Below, piece by piece: positions 40,401 to 48,535 of a stretch of DNA of 64,000 nucleotides (its first letter is position 1; every line of letters starts with the position of its first letter). The notes beneath the pieces were generated by a model. That model ran no database searches and had not been told where the DNA came from. It saw only the letters and a list, made by a program, of their open reading frames with translations. A program made the translations under genes and the position numbers. The stretch lies in contig JAJYUH010000011.1 in assembly GCA_021792635.1 (NCBI GenBank), forward strand, positions 36,985-100,984, in the 5' to 3' direction. Origin of the DNA: Natronospirales bacterium. Lineage in GTDB: Bacteria; Pseudomonadota; Gammaproteobacteria; Natronospirales; REEB76.

Positions 40401-40516
40401 AATGGTTTATCCGGTGCGAGCGCGTGCGCGGCGGGAACCATGAGCGACAGCACCAGCAACAACGCACAGCCGCGACATCGGCGCCAGGTTCCATTGTGTT
40501 CCTGTGCTCTTTTCAC
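37463..40516 (-). CDS. Diguanylate cyclase with periplasmic two-component-regulator propeller (copy 2), 1017 aa
   Basis: Same architecture as the gene at 33672: signal peptide (RGCALLLVLSLMVPAAHA), propeller blades (RGYLWFGTQDGVARFDG etc.), Y_Y_Y (YTNLPPGNYVFEVRG), membrane helix (LWFRMLLVLALLTLIYIGYQ), coiled coil and GGDEF with RWGGEEF. GTG 40516 is chosen because AGGAG lies five bases before it and the signal peptide follows at once; the open frame extends to 40618 and would overlap kefC. It lies about 80 bp downstream of kefC on the same strand. The protein diverges from copy 1 throughout, so the duplication is old. Confidence 0.92.
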   Translation of the reverse strand: MKRAQEHNGTWRRCRGCALLLVLSLMVPAAHALAPDKPFHDYVSDTWSIQQGLPQITVLSIAQDRRGYLWFGTQDGVARFDGAEFQDYLPADWAQALLVGHDGTLWIGLNKGVAYYVGGKMHRLAAAPAAKLLNPRTDVHALTALADGEVLAASDNGVLEVRRPGLTPDPRFPSVPVFAILQGYGSLWVGAVGTLYQLHHGRLTAHPAPGGAGTRIGHLCAYNGALWAGTSHGLYRYSDGRWLPLAGDAAALRIAINACYVDSDDNFWVATNLGLARIRDGGLREFVSSRRTPVAMQVESLFEDREHDLWVGTHAHGVSRLWNGFGRRFSTGEGLHDPLLWSVARARDGDIWAGSSNGVYRLHAGRFTHVVPGRKLPEPDAYSLLAYGDTLWIGTKSGLTLYRRRRLLSPPVFAALAGHSVQGIFRDRAGNYWLATTNGLYRYAHGKLSHYGTRAGLANRRCRLVFETHDGRILVGTLSGLYEFDHGRLVPLGTDTGLRTAFVTAISEPADGWLVVGTFDENHLYVFDGSRWHTLTSKDGFPPNTITYMTANADGKWLWVGGIRGIYRIRIRQLRALVRHKATRLVPQMIMSERGQWPGSERGYCCNGAGNARGIFHDDILWLPSRDGLVRINTRHIRFNSVVPNTVVEAIRYDRAWHANRGDVFRLPPQDRDVAFRFSVLSFQNPLSVTLRYRLDGYDRHWQTLENVMARTASYTNLPPGNYVFEVRGSNNAGVWSPETALLHFTIAPHFYATLWFRMLLVLALLTLIYIGYQLQLRHLRSQRQQLERTVAERTEALSTLNRQLEEASQTDPLTGLKNRRYLSSQLPDDLRQFHRVLGRPEHHDQVMMFAVIDVDHFKDINDRFGHFAGDEILKQFAQALRDHMRAGHYVVRWGGEEFLAVFRPLARTQTEQVITRVHQAVCERTYTTPSGERLSLTCSIGIAEYPFANHTVKTPDWEAVVNLADQALLVAKTTGRNRWVVLRPGINFSADTLRADLHAGVENLLRWRKLTLVSSR

Positions 40517-40595
40517 CGGGACTCCTGCCTGGACCTGTCCGGAAAGCATGTTAGACGAATTCCCCATCCGCGATACCCGGCCCGGCAATTTTGCA

Positions 40596-42380
40596 TCAAG
40601 CGGATAACGACGCTTCACTTCGCCGGTCTTCCTCCAGCAGCAGTTCCAGTTCCTTGGCGGCCTCCCGGGAGGTCTGGATCAGTTTGGCTTCATCCCGAAA
40701 CACGGCGAACTGACGTTGCAGCAAGTCGGCGTCGTGTTTCCGGAAGGTGGCGACGGTGCGCGCTACCGCCCGTTGCTCCATGCCCAGTTCTTCCAGCAGA
40801 TTTTCCGCCAATTTCAGGCTGGAAAACAGCGTCTCGCGCACGATGATCCGGATACCCAGCTCCATGAGCCGGTGCGCATGGTGGCGGTTGCGGGCACGGG
40901 CGAGGATGGTGAGGTTGGGGAAATGCTTGCGCACCATTGCGGCGGTGCGCACTGAAGCCTCCACGTCGTCTATGGCGAGCACCAGGAATTTTGCCTGCTC
41001 CGCCCTGGCGGCGCGCAGCAGATCGAGGTGGGAAGCGTCACCGTAATAGATCTTGTTGCCGAAACGGCGGATCACGTCCACCTGCTCGTGGTCGGCCTCC
41101 AGTGCCGTAAAGGCGATTTTCTGCATGCGCAGCAGACGACCGACCACCTGGCCGAAACGGCCGAAGCCGGCGATGATCACCGGATTGCCGGGCCCGTCAA
41201 TGCGGTCGAAGGGCGGCGGCGCGTGTTCCTCCTCAAAGCGCTGGATGACTTTCTCGTTGAAGAGCACGAGGAAGGGCGTCACCGCCATGGAGAGCGTCAC
41301 CGCCAGATTGAGCACGTCCACCATTTCGCCGCTGAACATGCGATAGCCCGCGGCAGTGTTGAAGATCACGAAGGCAAATTCGCCGCCCAGCGCGAGATCG
41401 AACGCCAGGTTGCGCGGCGCCGCCTGCGGCAGTTTGTAGAGCCTGCCCATCACGTACAGCACCGCGCCCTTGAGCGCCAGCATGCCGGCCACCACGCCGA
41501 TCACGATCAGTGGGATTTTCACCAGCAGGCCCAGGTTCACCGACATGCCCACCGCCAGGAAGAACAGCCCCAAGAGCAGCCCCTTGAAGGGTTCGATGTC
41601 GGCTTCCAGCTCGTGACGGTAGCTGGAATCCGCCAGCAGCACGCCGGCGATGAAGGCGCCGAGCCCCATGGACAGGCCGATGGCGTCTGCGATCAGTCCG
41701 GCACCCAGGACGATCAGCAGCGCCGTGGCGGTGAAGATTTCCGGATTGCCGAAACGCACGATGAAACGGAACAACGGCCGCAGCAGCCAGCGCCCGCCCA
41801 GCACCAGCGCCGCGACCACCGCCGCGATGAGAATGACCGAACTGAGGAAATGCGTTTCGTGCAGCGCGGCACCGCCATGCATCACGCGCAGCAATGCCAA
41901 CACCGGAATGGCAGCGATGTCCTGGAACAGCAAAATGCCGAAGGCCGCGCGCCCGTGGTGATCGGTGAGCTGCTTCTTCTCGGCCAGCATTTGCAGCACG
42001 AACGCGGTGGAGGAGAGCGACAGTCCGAAACCGGCCACCAGCGCGGCTTCCCAACCGAGGCCCAGGGCCAGGGCGGCGAGCGTGAAGAGCGCCGTGCTCA
42101 CGCCCACCTGCACCGTACCCATGCCGAACACCGTGCGGCGCAATGCCCACAAGCGCGAAGGCTGAAGCTCGAGTCCGATGATGAACAACAGCAGGACCAC
42201 GCCGATCTGGGAGAAGTTCAGGATCGCGTGCACGCCGGTGATGAACCTCAGGCCCCAGGGACCGATGACCATCCCGGCGATGAGGTAGCCGAGCACCGAG
42301 CCGAAGCCGGACTTGCGCGACAGCGGTACGGCGACGCAGGCGGCGATCAGGAAAACGATGACTTCCGGGAGAAAACTCAT
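40596..42380 (-). CDS. KefB/KefC-type monovalent cation:proton antiporter (CPA2) with RCK domain, 594 aa
   Basis: About 12-13 membrane helices (residues 1-375; for example VFLIAACVAVPLS, LLLFIIGLELQPSRLW, MGLGAFIAGVLLADS), then a cytoplasmic TrkA-N/RCK module starting NPVIIAGFGRFGQVVGRLLR with a GxGxxG nucleotide site, and a C-terminal helical tail. KefC-like proteins exchange K+ or Na+ for H+, and the classical ones are gated by glutathione adducts. Whether this one is gated by glutathione is not evident. The propeller cyclase follows on the same strand. Its 3' half is duplicated as a relic at 36796-37440. Confidence 0.93.
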   Translation of the reverse strand: MSFLPEVIVFLIAACVAVPLSRKSGFGSVLGYLIAGMVIGPWGLRFITGVHAILNFSQIGVVLLLFIIGLELQPSRLWALRRTVFGMGTVQVGVSTALFTLAALALGLGWEAALVAGFGLSLSSTAFVLQMLAEKKQLTDHHGRAAFGILLFQDIAAIPVLALLRVMHGGAALHETHFLSSVILIAAVVAALVLGGRWLLRPLFRFIVRFGNPEIFTATALLIVLGAGLIADAIGLSMGLGAFIAGVLLADSSYRHELEADIEPFKGLLLGLFFLAVGMSVNLGLLVKIPLIVIGVVAGMLALKGAVLYVMGRLYKLPQAAPRNLAFDLALGGEFAFVIFNTAAGYRMFSGEMVDVLNLAVTLSMAVTPFLVLFNEKVIQRFEEEHAPPPFDRIDGPGNPVIIAGFGRFGQVVGRLLRMQKIAFTALEADHEQVDVIRRFGNKIYYGDASHLDLLRAARAEQAKFLVLAIDDVEASVRTAAMVRKHFPNLTILARARNRHHAHRLMELGIRIIVRETLFSSLKLAENLLEELGMEQRAVARTVATFRKHDADLLQRQFAVFRDEAKLIQTSREAAKELELLLEEDRRSEASLSA

Positions 42381-42646
42381 GGCGGTCTCCGTGCAGAGGA
42401 GAGGCTAGCTTACGCAAGTCCCGGCATGAGATGTAGAAGCGGTTTCCGGCCCGACAAAGGATGGATTCCGGGCCGCGCCGCACCCCACCGCCGCCGGGGG
42501 TGCCGTGTGGCAAGACCGACTGCAACAGGCGCGGCATGCTGCTATCTTAAAGCACCTGAAAAGTATGGCCGGGATACGGAACGCTGCCTTGCAGACAATC
42601 CCGACTGACAGAGGGCAGCGGAAGAAACTGCGTCGGCGGGTGGAAC

Positions 42647-44881
42647 ATGCGGATTAGTGACGCGGACAAACAGGCGCGACTGGGCGCGCTCGTGATGATG
42701 CGTTCGCGGGCGTCGAAATACGCCCTGTACGGCACACTCATCGCTGTCGCGAGCGTCATCATCGGCACGCTGCTGGTGGCCTATGTCAGCGCCGGTTTCG
42801 TCAATGTTGATTCCATCGCCGCTGCACAACGGGGCAACATCGCCCTGTGGGTGCTTGATTGCATGCCATTTGTGTTTGCCGCCTGGGGACAGTACGCCAG
42901 CCTCAGAATGACGCGTGAGGCCAATCAGCTCATACGCGACAACACCCGCGATCTGCGCACCGCACTCAAGGAAGAGCAGGTCAGCAGTCAGGCCAAGAGC
43001 GATTTTTTCGCGCGCATGAGCCACGAACTGCGCGCGCCGCTTAACGGTATCGTGGGCATGAGCGAGTTGCTGGTGGACGGACCGCTCGGCGAGGAACAGC
43101 GGCGCCAGATCGGCATTATCCAGACCTCGGCGCAGAACCTCCTCAGCCTCATCAATGATATCCTCGATCTTTCCAAGATCGAGGCCGGCAAGCTGCTGCT
43201 TGAACACGTTGAATTCAACCTGCAGGAGTGCATTGAAAGCGCGGTCGCGGTGCTGGCGCATTCGGCGCAGCGCAAGAATCTCAAGCTCAGTGTGCGCATT
43301 CAACCGGACGCTCCGCGGCGCCTGAGCGGTGATCCGGGGCGGCTGCGGCAAATCATCATCAATCTCGTAAGCAATGCCATCAAGTTCACGGAAAAGGGCG
43401 AAATCACGGTAACCGCCCGGCTACCCGGACCGCCCGCAAAACATCTGTATACGTTGCGCGTTGAAGTGACGGACAGCGGTATCGGCATCACGCCCGGGGA
43501 ACAGGCAGCACTTTTCCAGCCGTATCATCAGGCTGGAGCGGATGCCGTCCGCAAGCCGGAAGGTACCGGGTTGGGACTGGCCATTACGCGTGAACTGGTG
43601 GAGGCCATGGGTGGGGAGATCGGCGTGGTGAGTGAGCCCGGCAAGGGCAGTCGCTTCTGGTTCAACGCGCACCTGGGGGAAGTGGAACCGGCTGGGGCGG
43701 GAGCCGGCACTCCCGTGCTGCGCCTCGAGGGGCTGCGTGTGCTGGTGGCGGATGCGAACGACGGCACCCGGCTCATCCTTGCCGACCAGTTGCGTGCACT
43801 CGGCATGGAGGCGGAAGAGGCGCGCGACGGCATCGAAGCGCTGCAGAAGGCACTGCTCAGCGTACAGTATCAACGGCCCTTCGATTTATTGCTCACCGAC
43901 ATCTTCCTGCCGCACATGGCAGGCGATGCTCTCGGCCAGGACCTGAGGCAGCGCCGCGAGACCGCCCACATGATACTGGCGGTGGTGACTCACAGCGGCG
44001 CTCGCGGTGACGCCGCGCGCCTCAACCAAATGGGGTTTGCCGGTTATTTCGGCAATGGCATCCTGCCCGCCGATCTGCGCGAGGCGGTGACAGCGCTCAT
44101 GGATACGCGTGCGCTGGCCGAGGAGGAGCGCCGCCGCCACGGTCTGGTGACACGTTACTCGTTGAACGAAAGCCGCCGGCAGGCGCGGCGCCTGCTGCTG
44201 GTGGATGACAGCGCGGTGGATCGCGAAGTGAGCCTGCGCGCCATCAATGAGCTGGGCTGCAGCGCGGACGTCGCCGCCAGCGGCGCGGAAGCGCTCGCCG
44301 CCCTGGAGCGGAACACGTACAATGCGGTGTTGCTTGACGCGCATCTGCCGGACAGCGGCGGATCCGGCTTGCTGGAACGGGTCCGTGCGCTCCATGGGGA
44401 AGCCGGACGCGTACCGGTGATCATGCTGACCGCGGGGCTCGAGGATTCCGAACGCCGGCTCTGCCGCAAGCTGGGCGCCAACGACTTTCTCCTCAAGCCG
44501 GTGGAGCGGGAGCTGTTCCGCCACACACTCGCCAAGTATGTGCCGCTGACCGCGCCGAGCGAGAGCGGTATAGCCGAGCGGGAACGGCTGTTGGCGCTGT
44601 TTTTTCGCGAGGCGACCCGGCGCATCGGCGTGGCGAAGGTCGCGTTCGAGGCCGGAGATACGCACAGCATTGCCGCGCAGGCGCATACTCTCAAGAGCAT
44701 CACCACCCACGTGCAGGCGGATGACATGCGCGCTGCCGCCGCGCGCCTCGAGGTCCTGGCCAAGGCCGGACAGCTGAAGCAGATCAAACCGCTGCTCGCG
44801 GAACTGGAACGCCAGCTCGCCGCGTTGCGCAGCAAACACGGCGCCGCTGAAGACCCCACGGTACGCGTAAGCCGGCATTGA
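42647..44881 (+). CDS. Hybrid sensor histidine kinase with two receiver domains and HPt (BarA-like), 744 aa
   Basis: Two N-terminal membrane helices (YALYGTLIAVASVIIGTLLVAYV and ALWVLDCMPFVFAAWGQYASL) frame a very short periplasmic loop. A HisKA domain follows (ARMSHELRAPLNGIVGMSELL, His near 125), then HATPase (DPGRLRQIIINLVSNAIKFT, GTGLGLAITRELVEAMGG), receiver 1 (LLLTDIFLPHM, Asp near 417), receiver 2 (LLVDDSAVDRE; VLLDAHLPDSGG, Asp near 563) and a C-terminal HPt (AQAHTLKSITTHV, His near 679). This is a full phosphorelay without an output domain, so a separate regulator must be phosphorylated. There is no such gene adjacent. The signal is unknown. Confidence 0.93.
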   Translation: MRISDADKQARLGALVMMRSRASKYALYGTLIAVASVIIGTLLVAYVSAGFVNVDSIAAAQRGNIALWVLDCMPFVFAAWGQYASLRMTREANQLIRDNTRDLRTALKEEQVSSQAKSDFFARMSHELRAPLNGIVGMSELLVDGPLGEEQRRQIGIIQTSAQNLLSLINDILDLSKIEAGKLLLEHVEFNLQECIESAVAVLAHSAQRKNLKLSVRIQPDAPRRLSGDPGRLRQIIINLVSNAIKFTEKGEITVTARLPGPPAKHLYTLRVEVTDSGIGITPGEQAALFQPYHQAGADAVRKPEGTGLGLAITRELVEAMGGEIGVVSEPGKGSRFWFNAHLGEVEPAGAGAGTPVLRLEGLRVLVADANDGTRLILADQLRALGMEAEEARDGIEALQKALLSVQYQRPFDLLLTDIFLPHMAGDALGQDLRQRRETAHMILAVVTHSGARGDAARLNQMGFAGYFGNGILPADLREAVTALMDTRALAEEERRRHGLVTRYSLNESRRQARRLLLVDDSAVDREVSLRAINELGCSADVAASGAEALAALERNTYNAVLLDAHLPDSGGSGLLERVRALHGEAGRVPVIMLTAGLEDSERRLCRKLGANDFLLKPVERELFRHTLAKYVPLTAPSESGIAERERLLALFFREATRRIGVAKVAFEAGDTHSIAAQAHTLKSITTHVQADDMRAAAARLEVLAKAGQLKQIKPLLAELERQLAALRSKHGAAEDPTVRVSRH

Positions 44882-44951
44882 ACGGCGTTTGGCTTGACAG
44901 TCGCAGTGGAGCGGGTAATTTGTGCGCACAGCTTCTCCGCGGAGTCGCCCC

Positions 44952-45149
44952 ATGACGAGTGCCCACGCCGCCCGCCGCTGGTTCTGGTACTGCCTGCTGC
45001 TCGTGCCTTACGCAGGCGTGCTGTGGGTGCCGTTGTACAACCGCGTGGATCCGGTAGTGTTCGGCATCCCGTTCTTTTACTGGTTCCAGTTTGCGTGGAT
45101 CATCGTCACCGCCATCATTACGGCGCTCGCTTATTTTGCCAAAGTATAA
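44952..45149 (+). CDS. DUF3311 small membrane protein, accessory to the adjacent symporter, 65 aa
   Basis: Two membrane helices (YCLLLVPYAGVLWVPL and FFYWFQFAWIIVTAIITALAYF) around the conserved NRVDPVVFGIPF loop of DUF3311. Such proteins are almost always encoded directly before MctP-type solute:sodium symporters, as here (21 bp upstream), and are presumed to be their small subunit. CGGAGTC precedes ATG 44952; the frame opens ten codons earlier without a better site. Confidence 0.88.
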   Translation: MTSAHAARRWFWYCLLLVPYAGVLWVPLYNRVDPVVFGIPFFYWFQFAWIIVTAIITALAYFAKV

Positions 45150-45170
45150 AAACAACCATTGGGGGTGCGC

Positions 45171-46718
45171 ATGAACCGGCCGGCGCTCACGGTTTTCATC
45201 CTGTTGTTTACCCTGGTCACGGTGCTGGGCTTCGTAGCCGCCCGCTGGCGGCGCGGCGATCTCAACCATCTCAACGAATGGGGTCTCGCCGGGCGGCGTT
45301 TCGGCACCGTGATCACCTGGTTCCTGCTGGGCGGCGATCTCTACACCGCCTATACCTTCATCGCGGTGCCGGCGCTGGTGTTCGGCGCCGGCGCCATCGG
45401 CTTCTTTGCCTTGCCTTACACCCTCATGGTGTATCCGTTCGTGTATGCCGTGTTTCCACGCCTCTGGTCCGTGGCCCGCAAGCACGGCTATGTGACCGCC
45501 GCGGATTTTGTGCGCGGCCGCCATGACAGCAGCCTGCTCGCGCTGGTGGTAGCCGTCACGGGAATACTCGCCACCATGCCCTACATCGCCTTGCAGCTCG
45601 TAGGCATCCAGGTGGTCATCGCCGCCATGGGGTTCACCGCCACCGGTCTTGCGGGCGATCTGCCGCTCATCATTGCCTTCGTGATTCTGGCCGCCTACAC
45701 CTACACCAGCGGCCTGCGCGCGCCGGCGCTCATCGCCATCGTAAAGGATTTGCTCATCTACACCGTCATCATCGCTGCGGTCATCGTCATTCCGGCACAA
45801 CTCGGCGGATATGCCCGCATCTTTGCGAGTGTTCCGGCGGACAAACTGCTGCTCAAAGCGCCGACGGCGGGTAACCTCGGGACCTACAGTGCGTATGCGA
45901 CGCTGGCGCTCGGCTCCGCATTGGCGCTGTTCCTGTATCCCCATTGCATCACCGGATTGTTGAGTTCCCGCAGCCGCAACGTCATCAAGCGCAACATGTC
46001 GCTGTTGCCCGCTTACTCGCTGGTACTGGCGTTGATTGCTTTTCTCGGCTACCTGGCGCTGGCGGCGGGGGTGCAGCACGATCCCGCCTATGCGGGCTGG
46101 TTCAAGCAGTATGGAGCCACGTTCGCGGTACCGGCGCTGTTGTTGCATTCTTTTCCGGCCTGGTTCGCGGGCGTGGGGTTCGCCGCCATCGCCATCGGCG
46201 CGCTGGTGCCGGCAGCCATCATGTCCATCGCCGCCTCGAATCTGTTCACGCGTAATATCTATAAGGAATACCTGCAACCCGCCTGCACGCCCGGGCAGGA
46301 AGCCGGCGTTGCCAAGCTCGCCTCGCTCGTGGTGAAACTGGGGGCACTGGCGTTCATCATTTTTTTGCCGGGGTCCTATGCGATCCAACTGCAGCTGCTG
46401 GGCGGCGTGTGGATCATCCAGACGCTGCCGGCCGTAGTGGTGGGCCTCTACACCCGCTGGCTGCACCGCCGGGCGTTGGTGATTGGCTGGCTGGCAGGCA
46501 TGGTGGTGGGCACGGCGATGGTGGGCGCCGAACACTTCAAGACTTCCATCTATCCGCTGCACCTGGGCGCGCTCACCGTTCCCGGCTATGCCGCGCTGTA
46601 TTCGCTGACAATAAACCTCGGGCTGGCGGTTGTCCTGACCCTGATCTTGTATGCCCTGAAAGTCTCCCCGGGCAGGGACCAGACCGCACACGCGGACTAT
46701 GAATACGATACGACATGA
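45171..46718 (+). CDS. Solute:sodium symporter, monocarboxylate permease MctP-like, 515 aa
   Basis: About 13 membrane helices with SSS-family motifs: LNEWGLAGRRFGTVITWFLLGGDLYTAYTFIAVPALVFG in the N-terminal part, GYVTAADFVRGRHDS, and YPHCITGLLSSRSRNVIKRNM. Pairing with DUF3311 points to the MctP branch, which imports lactate, pyruvate and similar short monocarboxylates. ATG 45171 follows a GGGGG purine tract. The gene end overlaps the SemiSWEET start by 4 bp (ATGA), so transport genes are translationally coupled. Confidence 0.9.
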   Translation: MNRPALTVFILLFTLVTVLGFVAARWRRGDLNHLNEWGLAGRRFGTVITWFLLGGDLYTAYTFIAVPALVFGAGAIGFFALPYTLMVYPFVYAVFPRLWSVARKHGYVTAADFVRGRHDSSLLALVVAVTGILATMPYIALQLVGIQVVIAAMGFTATGLAGDLPLIIAFVILAAYTYTSGLRAPALIAIVKDLLIYTVIIAAVIVIPAQLGGYARIFASVPADKLLLKAPTAGNLGTYSAYATLALGSALALFLYPHCITGLLSSRSRNVIKRNMSLLPAYSLVLALIAFLGYLALAAGVQHDPAYAGWFKQYGATFAVPALLLHSFPAWFAGVGFAAIAIGALVPAAIMSIAASNLFTRNIYKEYLQPACTPGQEAGVAKLASLVVKLGALAFIIFLPGSYAIQLQLLGGVWIIQTLPAVVVGLYTRWLHRRALVIGWLAGMVVGTAMVGAEHFKTSIYPLHLGALTVPGYAALYSLTINLGLAVVLTLILYALKVSPGRDQTAHADYEYDTT

Positions 46719-46969
46719 ACATTGAACGCCTCATTGGGTTCACCGCGGCGACACTTACCACCGTGTCATTCGTGCCGCAGGTGTATCGTTCGCTGCGCAG
46801 CCGCAATACCCAAAGCATCTCGCTGTGGATGTATTCGGTCTTCACCCTCGGTGTGACGTTTTGGCTGCTCTATGGTCTTATGCTGCACGACCTGCCCATC
46901 ACCCTCGCCAATGCCGTCACCCTGGCACTGGCCCTCTGCGTGTTGTTTCTCAAGTTGCGTCACGGTTGA
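46715..46969 (+). CDS. SemiSWEET-type small sugar transporter (PQ-loop), 84 aa
   Basis: Three predicted membrane helices with the PQ motif in VSFVPQVYRSLRSRNTQSISLWMYSVF, typical of bacterial SemiSWEETs that dimerise to move sugars. Length is exactly that of the family. Its ATG overlaps the symporter stop codon. Substrate unknown. Confidence 0.9.
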   Translation: MNIERLIGFTAATLTTVSFVPQVYRSLRSRNTQSISLWMYSVFTLGVTFWLLYGLMLHDLPITLANAVTLALALCVLFLKLRHG

Positions 46970-47155
46970 ACGGACTTGTCAGCACTCTGTCGTGACGGCT
47001 GCTTGTCGCTGTGCCCACCGATTTGCGCAACACGCGACCAGCGGCGAGGCATGACCGACGAAAGGCGGCTTGAAAAGTGCGTGATTGCGTTTAAGCTCTG
47101 AAGCCGATCAAATCTACGGCGGCATCCAGTGCTTAAACACGGAGGGCGAGTCGAA

Positions 47156-47785
47156 ATGAAGCATACCCGCGGCGAAGTCATTCCGATAAGCAATCTTGAA
47201 GACTGGTTCCGCAAGTCCATAGCCGGTGCGCTGACGCATCGGTGTGTGGAAGCCGAGATCCATACCGAGCATTACATGGTACGCCTGGCGACCCATTTCG
47301 CCCGTGCGGAGAATCTGTACGAATACACCGAGCAGGGTGGTGCGGGTCTCAAGCCGCTGGCGCTCATGCTGGCGGATGCTTTCGAGCATTCCTCCGGTGA
47401 GGAACGCCAGCACACCTTGCAGCGGCTCGGTGATGTCGCGCTGTTCATCGCCGGCTTCTTTGCCGACAGTCTCAATCACAAGGCGGTGGATGTGGATTAC
47501 TACAGCCGCATGGGCGGGACCGCTTACGGCGTGCTGGCCGGCTTGCCGGCGCGCTCACTGCGTGATGCGGCCCTGATCGCCGTCTTCGCGGAATTGGCGG
47601 AGAAATTCGTGGATTTTGTGGATGTGCTCAACGAAGTGGCGCAGCAGGCACGGGTGTTCGATCAGCAGGATATCCTGCGCCTGTATGAGCTGTGGGTGCG
47701 TACCGGCAGCCGTCGTGCCGCGGACAAGCTGCGTGAGTTGGGTGTCCAGCCTGCGGCTGCCGCACATACGCGGTTCACCCACTGA
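47156..47785 (+). CDS. Conserved hypothetical helical protein, 209 aa
   Basis: Almost entirely alpha-helical, soluble and without a signal peptide; for example LEDWFRKSIAGALTHRCVEAEIHTEHYMVRLATHFARAENL and VFAELAEKFVDFVDVLNEVA. A HTEHYMVRL segment and several His/Glu pairs are present, but I cannot match them to a metal-binding family. GGAGGG lies 9 nt before ATG 47156. It is 4 bp upstream of another unknown gene on the same strand, so they form a two-gene operon. I do not assign a function. Confidence 0.7.
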   Translation: MKHTRGEVIPISNLEDWFRKSIAGALTHRCVEAEIHTEHYMVRLATHFARAENLYEYTEQGGAGLKPLALMLADAFEHSSGEERQHTLQRLGDVALFIAGFFADSLNHKAVDVDYYSRMGGTAYGVLAGLPARSLRDAALIAVFAELAEKFVDFVDVLNEVAQQARVFDQQDILRLYELWVRTGSRRAADKLRELGVQPAAAAHTRFTH

Positions 47786-47789
47786 ATCC

Positions 47790-48455
47790 ATGTCCGCCGT
47801 GCCCGCCACTGCCACCGTCGGTTCGCTGCAGAACTATCTCAGCCGTGTTTATGAACTCGACATGGCCTGCCGCGTTGAAGATTTCCTGTTCACCGATGAA
47901 AACCTGGCGTGCCGGCTGGAAGGCGAACATTTCCGTGCCGCCGGTGAAAAGCTCCTGATACACGAATCGGCGGATGAACTGGAGCTATCGGTGTATTTCG
48001 ATGCGGCGATGCTGGTACGGCTGGATGCCAGCACACCGCTGGTCTCGATCGCCGCCGCGGATTTGCGTGATTTCTGGACGGCCCTGGAAGGGGTGAGCCA
48101 CTTCCTGTATCTCGCCTGGAATGCGCACTACGACCGCAGCGTGCGCGGCGTGGAACTGGAACTGCAGGCGGAAGTGGACAAATACGTGATCACCACGATG
48201 CTCGTGGAAGAGCAGCAACAAACCACTGCTGCGGATATCCATACGCTGCTGTTCGAGCGCACACAATTCGATTCAGGGCTTGCGGACGCACTGCTTGTGC
48301 GCTACCGCGACGCGAATCGCAGCGCGGCAAAATACTGCCTGAGCCTGGCACGACGTTTCCAGCCGCCGCACCATCCCGGCCGGGTGCGGGAACTGCGGCG
48401 TTTTTACCGCCTCGATCACTCCGCCAAGCTGCACTTTATCGAACAGCAGCACTGA
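47790..48455 (+). CDS. Hypothetical protein of a two-gene operon, 221 aa
   Basis: Soluble mixed alpha/beta protein. Conserved-looking features are YELDMACRVEDFLFTDENLA near the N-terminus, a central FWTALEGVSHFLYLAWNAHYDR, an acidic VELELQAEVDKYV, and a basic C-terminus (YCLSLARRFQPPHHPGRVRELRRFYRLDHSAKLHFIEQ). ATG 47790 directly follows the stop of the 47156 gene. The two unknown proteins therefore probably act together. No family recognised. Confidence 0.7.
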   Translation: MSAVPATATVGSLQNYLSRVYELDMACRVEDFLFTDENLACRLEGEHFRAAGEKLLIHESADELELSVYFDAAMLVRLDASTPLVSIAAADLRDFWTALEGVSHFLYLAWNAHYDRSVRGVELELQAEVDKYVITTMLVEEQQQTTAADIHTLLFERTQFDSGLADALLVRYRDANRSAAKYCLSLARRFQPPHHPGRVRELRRFYRLDHSAKLHFIEQQH

Positions 48456-48535
48456 ATCCCCCTTTATTCCTGCTGGGTGCTGCCGCACACCGGCCGGTGC
48501 GGTTATGATGAGGTCCTGTTGCACGGGGTGGATTT

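Noticed and set aside
38948..40846. 632-codon open frame antisense to the second propeller cyclase and the kefC end
   Set aside because: Shadow frame in GC-rich coding sequence; it crosses a gene boundary on the other strand without any signal of its own.
41028..42608. 526-codon open frame antisense to kefC
   Set aside because: Antisense shadow rich in His, Gln and Glu; the sense strand encodes a clear antiporter.
44784..46691. 635-codon open frame antisense to DUF3311 and the symporter
   Set aside because: Translation is His/Gln/Arg-rich as expected from antisense of membrane helices; no start signal or domain.
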